Positions 22,077 through 32,386 of a DNA stretch of 64,000 nucleotides are shown here, one piece after another. The translations under genes were made by a program, and so were the position numbers. Origin of the DNA: Anthoceros angustus (Eukaryota > Streptophyta > Anthocerotopsida > Anthocerotales > Anthocerotaceae); assembly GCA_010909165.1 (NCBI GenBank), contig MU008158.1, positions 1,327,478 through 1,391,477 on the forward strand, written 5' to 3'. Below the pieces are notes generated by a model. It was given only the letters and a program-made list of their open reading frames with translations. It had not been told where the DNA came from and ran no database searches. How positions within the stretch are numbered: position 1 is the stretch's first letter; the number at the start of each line of letters is the position of its first letter.

Positions 22077-25000
22077 ATGAGTGTGTTAAAGTTGAGCGGA
22101 CGCAAAGTAGAGACCCGTTTGCGTCCGTATCGTTCCGCCGTCACTCGTCCCTTTAGTCCGTTCCTCTCATTACTCTCACTCGCTCATCAACCTTGGAAAG
22201 AGCATGAGTGGCTACGATCCGGACCTCCTCCGTTGCTCAGCCGGGCCTCTCGTCAGACTCTGCCCGCCCTCCGGAGTTCCTCCGGCTCACACGTTCGGTC
22301 GCTCCGGCACTTTGCTCTGGGCGAACACGGGTCCCCGATCGCTCTTCCACACACCACCACCACGTTAGGGTCGTCACGGGACCTTGATCGATCTCTCGGG
22401 CTGTCGTGCACCTTTCGGTGACTCGGGACTCACGTTAACATGAAGACACACAAAGGTGCAAGCGGCATCAACACCAAGAAGATGATTTATTCGAGGCTCG
22501 GCCCTCTTATACTACGCCCAAGTCGGCGTCTTTATTACACCCTATTACTGGTGGCCATTTCGATGCATGTCGGCCGCCTACCATCCTATTCCTCCCCTCC
22601 TATCTCCTTCGTCGGTGGGCTGGGAAGGTCACAGGTTCCGTCTCGGTATTGGTGGTCCAATCTCCCGTCACGGCGATTGCGGCGCAATCGGATGATCGCG
22701 GTAGACCCCTTCCTCTTCCGGAATCACATCGGGTTGGGCTCGTGGCGGTCGGCCGCCCGTTACCTAACGTCTTCCCCAGCCCCGGTGGGGTCCCCTCGTG
22801 GGGCCGTGGCTGCTCCCGGCGTAAGTCGGAGGGACTCCTCCTTGCTTCTGAGTCGGACCTCGGGGTCGGTCTCGACTCAGTCGAACTTGAGTCGCCTTAT
22901 TTTACTATTGGGACCTCTGAAAAACAAAACCCACTTATTTCCTGTCCCGTCAGTCCGGTCTCATCTCGGGGTTCGGACCTCGGGGTCCAAACTTATTGTC
23001 CGGTCCCCAAGCTCCGGACCCTTGTCTGCGGACCTCTTCTTGCTAGGTCCTCATCCCTACCCAGGCCCTTGTCTTGGGTGGGTTGGCTTCCTCCTCGCCT
23101 CTGGGCCGCCTCTATCCTCCGGCGGGTTGCGGTGGACTTACCACGAGATCCGTTGTATTGGCGCGTCTGCTCCTCCAGGCTCTTCTCCCCATGCCGTCGT
23201 CTCCAAGCAGGGGCCACTAGGGGTCCCGTCTTTGTCCCCATGCCCTTCATCCTTGAGCCTTGGGGTCCGTCCATTTGTGTGGGAGGCTTCAATGCCTTAA
23301 GGAGCTCGGCGTGGTAGTAGGCAAAATCCGAGTCAATTTCTTTGGATTGCCTCTTCCACATGTGCGGAGCACCGATACTCCCTTCGCCATTGGTGCTCGG
23401 GAGGCGTCTTTGTCCGGCTTCTTGGACCATCTCCCCAGTTCGTTGGCGGGCCGGGCGAATCTCGCGAGGCCACAAGGGCCGCCTCGGTCACCTCACTGCA
23501 GCCTTGTTGCTCACTTTGCTCCGGCTCCGTCGTTTCCGCTCTGCGCGGCTTACACCGCCATAGCGCGGCGCTCCCTTCCGCCTTCCTCCTCCGGACCCGG
23601 CTTCTTTTGCGTCCGGTGCTCTCGCTCCCGTTCATTACGGCCGTTAGCTCGCCATCTCCCTCTCCGGGCGGTCGGGCAACTCTGCCCGGTGCGTGCTTCG
23701 AGTCCTTCTCCATTTCGGCGGCGTCACGCTCCTTGTTCCATCGCCTTACCTCCTCCGTCCAGCAGGCCGCTCTATCTCGTTCGTGATCGTGATCACGCCT
23801 GCAGATACCATTCCTCTCAATGGTAACTTGGGCTGCGACTCGGTCTCTTTGCGGTCTTCCATCTCCGCCGTTGCTCCACCTCGCGCAGCGGTCAGGAGAT
23901 CCTCCATCTCCTTGTCGCGGGCTTCCTTCTCCTCGGCATGGTGGCCCGCACTGCTCGCCGCCTCCTGCTCCTTCTTGAGTTAGCGCGGCTATCCTGCCGT
24001 CTCCCTCCACGGTTCGATCACGCCGATAGTGATCGCGGTCGATCTTAGCGGCTTCCGCCTCCTCGCCGCCTTCACAGGCCCGCCCTTGGCCTTGGTCGCC
24101 GCCTCGGCCAGTCGCGAGCCTTCTGCTTGCGCCCGGCCTCCTCGCCTCTGCTGCGCTACCCCTCTCCGCTGCGGTCTTGACCAGCTTGGGCCTCACATGC
24201 ACCGGCTCACCCGGTGAAGGAATTTAGTCAGTCTGTCGAATGGACGGACTTCCCTTCGGCCTCCGGCGTTTCCCTTCTTGATGCGGCCGAGAGCTTCGCC
24301 TTCCTCCTCGCCTCTGGGCCGCCTCCAATTGCTCTGGAGGAGCACCATCGCCTCTGGTGGCTTCTACTTCACAGGTCTTCTCGGCATCCCATGAGACCCC
24401 AGGCATCTGTCCATGGCGGTAGCGCCGTGTCTCTTCCACGGCCGCCACCGTGAGGCCCCAAAGTCCGTAGTGGGAGGCGGGCATCTCACGGTCCGCCAAG
24501 GACCTCCATGCATGATCGGGAGCAAGTCGGTGGGTTCTCGGACCTAATCGGGTCCCTTAGGTCACGATTGCCGAGTCAGGAGCTTCACCTCCTTGGCCCT
24601 CTTGGCGCCAATTCCTTATTCGCCCTCTTAGTCACAGGGCTCGGAGGGTGAGGGGTTCGAGGCGGCCTTGCCTCTCCCGGTCGGCGGCAGGCCCAGCTCG
24701 AGTGGGGTTCTTGCGGTGACCTCCTGCTCCTTGGGCGTCCTACGCTCTTCTCACGCCTCTTGACCTCTTGCCACTCCGTGGGCGGGGCAAAACCTGAGCA
24801 CCGCTGGTCTTTGCGTTGGCGGGTGGCACCGTCTTCCGCCTCTTGATTGCCGGCGAGTTCGTCGGGGCTCCTCTGCTTGCCGTTGTGGTGGTGGGTATGT
24901 TGGAGTCGGGCCGTCTCCTGCTTGCCAGGTGCTCGGCGGGGCACCAAGAGGAGGAAGCGGGGATATCTTCCACACTTCCCTAGGTGGTGAGGGGTCCGTT

Positions 25001-26712
25001 CGACGTATGGAGTCAGTATCCTTCGATCGTCCTCCTCCGGACCCGTTTGGCCCTAGGGGTCGGGCCTCTACCTCAGGCGCCTTTGCCGCTCTGCTTCAGT
25101 AGGGGCCCAGCCCTTTCCGGGCGCCGCTCTACCTCCCCATCCTTGAGAGTCGTAATGTCCCCATACATGGATCGGTATGGGGATAGTCCGGACGGAGGCT
25201 TCTCGCCTCACTGGGCCTCTCCGAACCCGCGAAGATGATCCTTCCCAGTCCGCCTCTTGCCCTTGCCGCGCATGCGGGAACACCACAAATTATCACCAAG
25301 GTGATCCACCTTGGTGAGCAAGTTCGATGGACAATGATCAGACTCTGCCCTCACCTACATCCGGTGGTCCGAGTATCAACGGCCGTTGGTTGTCCGGTTG
25401 GCGCTTGTGGCGCTTGGCGCGCACAGAAGAGCAAGGGCCAGGCCAGTAGGCCAGTAGGCCAGGGGCCAGGGCATGCATGAGCCATGAGTGCGCAGGAGAA
25501 TAATAAGCGGACAGGTGTGGAATGTGATAAGCAGGACTGAGGAGAGTGCGGGTCAAGTCCGAGGACGAGATTGTTTAGGCGGGTGAAAGCAGAGGCTGAC
25601 TGGCCTGAATCCTGATGCGGCAGCGGGTCAGGGTCAGGGTCAGGGTTTGATCAGGAGGCGTGAAAAGTACGTGGGTGTAGCCTCCGCCTCCGCCTCTGCG
25701 TCCTCTGCCTCTGCCTCCTTTGCCTCTGCCTTCGCCTTCGCCTCCGCCTCCCTTGCGCCTCTATCTTTCCCTCGCCTTGAGGGGCTCGGGACTCGCCCCA
25801 ACCTCCTCCGTTGGGCGGTTGTAAGCCGCCCTCGGACCTCAAGGTCCATCTCACAGGATCCTCCGGAGGTTCTTGGACGAACCTCCTTGTTGGCGCCAAC
25901 ATCTTCCGGCGAACTCCGGACGGTGACCTTGTCAAGCGTCGAACTGACTGGAACACGTCTAAGTGCCACTCTTGACTAATCCTCCGCCTCCTCCGGCCAT
26001 GGCCCAAAGTCCGGATAGCGCGGGTTACAATGTTGCGCTCTACCGGGTTCCATGGCTCCCATACCTCCATGACCTTCTTGGGTCCCATCGCCTTCTTCTC
26101 CTTTCTTGTGTGGTGATTGCAGATCGGCACGATCGCCCTCTTGGCGTTGTTGCTCCAACTAGCGGTGAGCAGCGGCAGATGCTGGCGTTCAAGAGATAGC
26201 GCGGGCGGGTTGCGGGCGCAAGAGGCTGCGGTGTCTCGGTCGCCGGAGAAATGACCCTCCTCGTCGGCCGTTGGAAATATTTGGGAGAGGTGCCTCTTCC
26301 TGTCTAGCGCGAGGTGCATGGCTTACTCGACCTTACGCGCCAGCGTACTCGGCCTTCTGCGCGCCGGTCGCGTGAATACTGCCTGCGGCCCAGCAGGTAT
26401 CGGTCTGGCATGCGACCTCCACTCGGGGCCGTCCACGTGGCGCCGCTCGATGCATCCTCACGACTCAACTTCTAAATTACTTTCCTGGCGTACTTATCTG
26501 TTTTGACCGGGTGGGGTCGGACTTATCCGTGCGGTGCGATCGTAGCTCGTCATAGTGCTACCGGGGTCCGTTACCCACTCCGGTCGGAGTATACTCGGGG
26601 CCGGTCGAGCACCATCCGTGCTTATTCCTCCCTTTCCGCCTTATTTTACTATTCGGACCTACGAAAAAAACAAAACCCCACTTATTTCCTAACCCCCAAG
26701 GGAAGTCCGTAG
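22077..26712. mobile_element. GC-rich block, probably degenerate LTR-retroelement material
   Basis: A sharp shift to GC-rich, CTCC/CCTC-rich sequence. A ~50-bp motif with TTATTTTACTATT, GGACCT and CCCACTTATTTCCT occurs near 22893 and again near 26642 in the same orientation, as expected of retained LTR pieces. Another 23-bp phrase, CCTCCTCGCCTCTGGGCCGC, occurs at about 23092 and 24309. Minus-strand frames around 23400-24200 are rich in E, K, R and A, like the coiled-coil part of plant gag-type proteins, but frames shift often. No protease, reverse transcriptase or integrase motif was found, so the class is inferred. Confidence 0.4.
25388..25752 (+). repeat. 365-bp dispersed direct duplication, copy 1
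   Basis: Nearly identical to 28393-28768, about 3 kb downstream. It runs from GGTTGTCCGGTTGGCGCT through a short CAGTAGGC array and a CAGGGT triplet (GTCAGGGTCAGGG) to a CGCCTC-rich end. It lies inside the GC-rich block, whose sequence flanks it on both sides, so this copy looks like the inserted one. Confidence 0.85.
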
Positions 26713-26820
26713 CCCACACATGCAGTGGCTTATAAGGGGCCACCATGATCCCACCTACAGGTATCAACAGCTGTATTTCTTGAGTAGCAAAAATCTCTAG
26801 CACAACAATCACATATCTTA

Positions 26821-27156
26821 CTAGGAGTCGGTAATCAAAGCGAACTTAGCCAGATCAGTAGAATCCTTGGCAGAGTCTGAGTCCGACTTAGATGTAGTGG
26901 ACTGTTTTGGCAGATCAATATGGTTGTCTCCCACTGCGTCGTGCTTCTCAACAGTGACCTTATCCCCTACAATTGAAGTGAAGAAAGGACTTTGCTGCAA
27001 AATAGCATGTGGGAGTTGCCGATGGACCCAAAGAAGTGGAGGCACCACCCTCCATGCTTGCGAGCGAGCACGACGGGTGGAATGTATGCAGTGCCGGCAC
27101 CATGCTACATATTCATGACAACAACCCATCAGAGGTGTGCGCCGGTTCGCTATCAT
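26821..27156 (-). CDS. Possible hypothetical ORF (111 codons), low confidence
   Basis: An open minus-strand frame whose C-terminal third is S/D/K-rich (TTSKSDSDSAKDSTD). It resembles no family I know and lies between repeats, so it may be chance or a fragment of a transposon-encoded protein. No splice context or start supports it further; the first codon is not a clear ATG. Confidence 0.2.
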   Translation of the reverse strand: MIANRRTPLMGCCHEYVAWCRHCIHSTRRARSQAWRVVPPLLWVHRQLPHAILQQSPFFTSIVGDKVTVEKHDAVGDNHIDLPKQSTTSKSDSDSAKDSTDLAKFALITDS

Positions 27157-27418
27157 TTGATGCAGGAATCGATGATTGTTACATCGATGTAAACTCGGTT
27201 TCTGCTTTTTAAGGAATCCTATACCTATGCACTAAAAGTACCCAGGTCTCCAAAATTTGATAAATGCTCTCTTTTTATGAGCAAGGTATGCTTTTTGCCT
27301 TTCAATTGAAGGAAGGTAGACTCAAGAGGAATTAGAAAAAAGAACATTTTTAAATTCTCTGGCTCTGAATCTTAACCATGAATTTTATCATAAGTCAAAT
27401 TATGATATTTGTGAGCCC

Positions 27419-27883
27419 TAGGTAGCTTCAAGATAGACAATCGGGGGCTAGTCCCCTTTACTAGAGCTATTTAGAGGGTTGTTTGTAGGTAGCTGCAAGT
27501 AGACAATTGGGGGCTAGTCCCCTTGGCCAGGGGTCTATAGAGGGTTGTTTGTAGGTAGCTTCAAGGTAGACAATGAGGGCTAGTCCCCTTGGCCAGGACT
27601 CTCTAGAGAGTTGTTTGTAGGTAGCTTCAAGTACACAATTGGGGGCTAGTCCCCTTGGCCAAGGCTCTCTAGAGGGTTGCTCATAGGTAGCTTCAAGGTA
27701 GACAATGGGGGCTAGTCCCCTTGGTCAGGACTCTCTAAAGGGTTGTTCCTAGGTAGCTTCAAGGTAGACAATTGGGGGCTAGTTCCCTTGGCCAGGGCTC
27801 TCTAAAGGGTTGTTCATAGGTAGCTTCAAGGTAGACAATCGGGGGATAGTTCCCTTGGCCAGGGCTCTCTAGACGGTTATTCC
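27419..27883. repeat. 66-bp minisatellite, seven copies
   Basis: Units begin TAGGTAGCTTCAAG at 27419, 27486, 27552, 27618, 27684, 27750 and 27817, a spacing of 66 or 67. Each unit contains the near-palindrome GGGGGCTAGTCCCC and a second self-complementary stretch like CTCTCTAGAGAG. The array degenerates at both ends. Confidence 0.9.
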
Positions 27884-28392
27884 CAGACTAGAACCCTCTA
27901 GAGAATCGTTCCCTGTAGCCTCTAGTAGATGGCGGGACTTTCAATCTCTCTGCATATTTATAAAGTCTCCATGTAGAATTGTTCCCTAGTTTCTATGTAA
28001 AATTTTAAGATGCATGACAAATTCTAACTCTACATATATATATGTTCTACCTCTACATACATATATATGTAGAAGCAGAACATAATGACGCCTAGACTCT
28101 CCATGATTGGATTGGATTCATTGAATAGAGAGAGAGAATAATTTTTTGGTATTCCGTTGTGCGTCACAAGACATGCTTTGTTGGCAGGGAAGGGAGACGA
28201 GTGCGCTGATTTGGTTTATAGTAGAGTATGGTGGTGTGTATGGTAGGTTAGGGAGAAGCCCCAAAGACTTGCGAGGACTTGGTGATTGCACGTTTGGTGC
28301 AAGAAATGGAATGACGGTTATCCCGAATGACGCACTGGACGTTTTGTCAAAAACGAAGAGTCCAGCGATGATAAGGCCGAGTCCGGGAGTCC

Positions 28393-28768
28393 GGTTGTCC
28401 GGTTGGCGCTTGTGGCGCTTGGCGCGCGCACAGAAGAGCAAGGGCCAGTAGGCCAGTAGGCCAGTAGGCCAGGGGGCCAGGGCATGCATGAGCCATGAGT
28501 GCGCAGGAGAATAATAAGCGGACAGGTGTGGAATGTGATAAGCAGGACTGAGGAGAGTGCGGGGTCGGGAGTCCGAGGACGAGATTGTTTAGGCGGGTGA
28601 AAAGCAGAGGCTGACTGGCCTGAATCCTGATGCGGCAGCGGGGTCGGGGTCGGGGTCGGGGTTTGATCGGGAGGCGTGAAAAGTACGTGGGTGTAGCCTC
28701 CGCCTCCGCCTCTGCGTCCTCTGCCTCTGCCTCCTTTGCCTCTGCCTTCGCCTTCGCCTCCGCCTCCC
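28393..28768 (+). repeat. 376-bp dispersed direct duplication, copy 2
   Basis: Partner of 25388-25752. It differs by small indels in the CAGTAGGC and GTCGGG runs (GTCGGGGTCGGGG here, GTCAGGGTCAGGG there). Past its end the sequence is unlike the GC-rich block, so this may be the original location. Confidence 0.85.
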
Positions 28769-30084
28769 ACTCCCAGGCCAGTGCAAACACTCACGCTCCG
28801 CTACGCAACGGATATTGTATGTGGTTCAGGTTGATCTGACATTCAATGTCTTGAACGACTCAATGATCGGATTCCCGCTGCTCCTCCTCCTCCTCCTCCT
28901 CCTGCTCGCTGTGTTCTCTTTTTGAAAATAGTCTAGCCTAGTCTACTTGCTCGGGCTGTGCATACTTCCCAAGTCTTGGTGGGAATATTCGGACGCGGCG
29001 TGGGCGGGACTCGAGGCCGTCCGCTGCTGCAACACCTGGTCCCTGGTATATTCCGCTGCCGCTGCCGGCGTGCCGCTGCCGGTGTGCCGCTTCCGCTTCC
29101 GCTTCCGCACGGCCCGTTTCCCATTTACCGTTCCCCGTTTCAATCACATTTTCAGGTTTGAGGCATTAACTATTGGTACTAGCTACTAGGTTTTGTACTT
29201 GTATAGCTAGCTAAAGTATGCAGGTACATACATAAGACGAGGCAGGAGGCAGCACAGCAGGCGAGGCGAGGCGTGGTTAGCCCATGGCAGCAAGTGGGTG
29301 ACAGGCAATTGGATATGACGCAAGTGGCGCCTCCCCTTTCTCTCTCTCTACTTCAAGTTGGCATCATGGGGTCGTACTTACGCCAACAACTAGCAAGTGA
29401 AGGCGAATTATTGCATGGTACGCAGTGCTCAGCGCAGTTTGAGCGGAGCGGGCAGAGTCTTAATCGACGTCACAGGTGAGGGGGCAGGCCGGGGGCAGGC
29501 CGGGGGCCGGGCCAGGGCCTGCACGCTGCACACTGGTCCACAGGAGCCTCCGCCCACTACCCCCTGTACATACTACATACAATACTTGCATTTACCGATT
29601 CACCCATTTACTGCACGTACTACGTACGGGAGGCGCCTCACGACTCACAGTCTCGCTGCTCACGACTTGACTGAGCAGCTTTAAGGGAAAATGAAAGCAA
29701 CAACCACAACCGGGCCAGTAGCGTATGCGTATGTGGAGGAAGTGGTACGAGTGGACGACTGAAAGTGAATGCAGCCTGGATGTACAGTACCGCCGCTTCC
29801 CTACATTCGCGGGCACTGCAGAGAGAGAAGGCCCAGGTCCAGGTCCAGGCCCAGGCCCCCAGGGCACTGGAGCCGCTGAAGGGAGGCGGCCCGATTCGGG
29901 CCGCAGTACACAAGCGGCCGCAGGAAAGGCAGCGGCAGAGGCAGAGGCAGCGGCAGGAGGAAGGCACATGCGGGCCGCCTGTCGGCAAAATCCCAGCAGA
30001 TCTGTCTGTGAGCGGGTGCCAACATGCAACCATGATCCATCCTCCCTTCTATTTGCCCCTACGCCTACGGGCCCAGACACCGGA

Positions 30085-30150
30085 CGCCAGGCCCCAGAGC
30101 CCAGAACCCAGAACCCAGAACCCAGAACCCAGAACCCAGAACCCAGACCC
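30085..30150. repeat. CCCAGAA heptamer array
   Basis: About seven head-to-tail copies of CCCAGAA (AACCCAGAACCCAGAACC). Confidence 0.85.
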
Positions 30151-30235
30151 CAGACATGGCATGACGTCGCTTGCCACCACAGGGGTTCCCGAATCCCACC
30201 GGGCGCTTTGCCTGTTCCTCCCTCTACCGTACCCC

Positions 30236-30302
30236 AACCGGGAACCGGGAACCAGGAACCAGGAACCAGGAACCAGGAACCGGCAACCAGCAACCAGCAA
30301 CC
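30236..30302. repeat. AACCAGG/AACCAGC heptamer array
   Basis: About nine 7-base units, starting as GGGAACC, then GGAACCA, then GCAACCA variants. It keeps the 7-bp period of the array 100 bp upstream but with a different unit. Confidence 0.85.
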
Positions 30303-30922
30303 AGGGGTCGTCTCACACACCGACCTTGCAGTCTGCGACGCGCAGTATACGCAATCTGATAAGCGGCAGCAGCATGAAGCGAAGCCATGGCAGTGCACGA
30401 GATAACGCTGGGACTGGCTGCTGGCTGCCTGGCCGCCGAGTGCGCCGTTTTAACAAAGTTTATAAATACGTAGATTAAAGACTGTGCCTGTGGCTACCAC
30501 AGTGTGGGGTAATGTACACATCGCACCTAAGGTAACGTAACGTGCCCGGGTCTGAGTGTCCGAGTGTCCGAGTGGGGCAGGAAGCACGATTCGGAACAAG
30601 GAACTCAAAAGTAGTGTGTCGTCTCTTCGTGCGATTGCCAGGCCATGCCCGATTCAAGGACACCACTGTACACAAAACTGAATCGGAGTGAGGCTGGGCA
30701 GGCCGGGCTACCTAGGCCCTACGCCCCAGGCCCTACGCTAGGGCTACGCCAAAATTTCTCCCCTCATTGCTTGGCTTTGCTCCGCTGCTAATGCTACTAG
30801 CAGCTGCTGCTGATGCCGCTGCCGCGGAGCCTGCTGCTAACAAGGGGAGGTGGAGGAAGAAGACAGCAACAGCGAGGAAGGGAGCAGAGCAAGGGAGAGC
30901 AGAGAATACAGCCACAACTTCC

Positions 30923-32386
30923 CTACTTGGCTACAGTGCGGGCAACTCGGTGCTGTGCAATGTTGGACGCTGCAAAATTCTGCTGCTTCTTCAAAAAGTA
31001 AGTGAAGGTGAGCAACGTCTCATTCTCCTCAACCACCTGCGCGAGTAGGGTAACGCTGGCTAGCGTCAGCCGACCTGACTGCGTCCGACACTTGACACCC
31101 CCTTACCCCACCCGCATACGTATACGCATACGTCACCACAAAATCCACAAAATACACAAAATCAACCACCCCACCTACCTGGGCAGCGAAGTGACGAGCC
31201 ACCACTGGAACCAGCTCCTCCTGGAACGGACACAAAAACGATACCAGTCTTGTAAGTAACCGCGGCCCGGGCCGGGCCGGGCCGGCCGGGCCTCCAAGCT
31301 TCCAGAACATTCGGCGGGACAGGAAAAGCGCAGACAGGGTAGAAAAGGGATTTCGAACTGCTTACTTTGCACCCGCTACCAACTTCTCTCAGATTGTATG
31401 CACGCCGATAACGCTTCAATGATGATGTCTACACATACCAACACCCCCGTACGCATCACAACCCTGGGGCTACCCTAGCCATAGCGCACACACAACTTCC
31501 ATTTCATCTGCGCATCGGGATAGATTCGAGACTGCCTCACCTCCAGCTTGGAGAGATCAACCAGCAGCCTCCTTGTGCTTCTCAGAGGCAACTGCACCTT
31601 GGGCTTGTGTTCCACGTCCTGCAATGGTGCCACACTCACGTTCTACCGCCTGCCTTTTCAAGCACCAAGAACCATCAAGGCAGATCATGCAGGGCAGAAG
31701 GGACTCACCATGGCATCTCCCGAGTGCTCGTGGGCTGATGGACGACCGGGACGTTTTCGCTCCCCCAATTCCTGAGCACTCTACGCCATCCACCAACGCC
31801 TCTCAGAAAAACGCGGTCAATTGCCATGAACTGGGCTGGCAGGCATCTACTCACCTCCCTGCAGCTAGGGCAAAGATAGAATGCCGTGGAATCTACTTCA
31901 TTTCCAGCTGTGACCTCGCAATCAACGTGCACCCATCGGCGGCAGGTGCGATTATCGCACCCCACCCACTGTTTTCAAGCACACGCACGAAGTGAAGGTG
32001 AGACTCCTGTGCCTGTGCCTGTGCCTGTTCCTGTTCCTGTTCCAGTTACACCTCCTCCTGACTTCCAAGATGCATATCAACCATGCGACACTACACAAAT
32101 TTCAGGCGGTACCCACCTCCTTCCCGTCAAAGCTGTCGGGATCTTTCTCGCGATAGATCTGCACACAGAACGGGCAGTACTTCCCCTGCACAAGCAATTG
32201 AAGCGCCAATCTGTGAGCATCGGAAGACCCCATGCCGAGATCTGAGACGAACATGACCCAAAATCCACTCACCTGATCAAAATTGATCTTGCAAGCATTG
32301 CACAGAGTGACAAACTTGGGTTCCTCGTCAGTCCCATAGTTCCGCACGTGCCACCGGCACGTCCTGCACACACCATTCCCCGCCAT
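30923..32386 (-). CDS. PHD finger / AT-hook / SAP30-like (Sin3-binding) protein, 218 aa
   Basis: Eight exons, all joined in phase 0: 32273-32386, 32117-32185, 31855-31968, 31709-31771, 31541-31618, 31366-31428, 31179-31220, 30923-31036. Residues 1-99 form a cysteine-rich region with CRTCRW, CNAC, CPFC, then a PHD-like WVGCDNRTCRRWVHVDC...CPSC. Residues 104-110 read RKRPGRP, an AT-hook core. Residues ~138-205 resemble the Sin3-binding domain of SAP30/plant AFR proteins: VDLSKLE, LKRYRRAYNL, EELVPVVARHF, then a hydrophobic helix. SAP30-like proteins link DNA or chromatin to Sin3 histone deacetylase complexes, so a nuclear corepressor role is inferred. The ATG at 32386 is the first in frame after an upstream stop; a further 5' coding exon cannot be excluded. 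The exon carrying the AT-hook has the least independent support. Confidence 0.75.

Larger units (their letters stand above)
28769..30480. other. GC-rich, low-complexity spacer
   Basis: Contains simple CTC runs (28880-28905), CGCTGC/CTTCCG runs (29050-29105), AGGTCC and GCAGAG runs (29830-29960) and two heptamer arrays (listed separately). Long open frames exist on both strands but simply reflect GC-rich repeats. No gene recognised. Confidence 0.5.

Noticed and set aside
22440-23317. Long plus-strand frames (up to 286 codons) in GC-rich DNA
   Set aside because: Proline/serine/arginine-rich peptides in several frames at once, no recognisable domain; a low-stop-codon composition effect in probable retroelement DNA.
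27419-27883. CRISPR-like array
   Set aside because: The whole 66-bp unit repeats with no unique spacers, there are no cas genes, and the context is a plant nuclear genome.
25388-28768. The 365/376-bp direct repeats as LTRs of one 3.4-kb retrotransposon
   Set aside because: Copies lack TG...CA ends, there is no primer-binding site or polypurine tract at their edges, and the interior contains an unrelated minisatellite and the end of the GC-rich block.
30085-30302. Interstitial telomere
   Set aside because: Seven-base period but units are CCCAGAA and AACCAGG, and no CCCTAAA unit is present.
29725-30478. Long overlapping open frames of 226-268 codons on both strands
   Set aside because: They run through AGGTCC, GCAGAG and heptamer repeats, have repeat-like peptides in every frame and show no domain; composition explains them.
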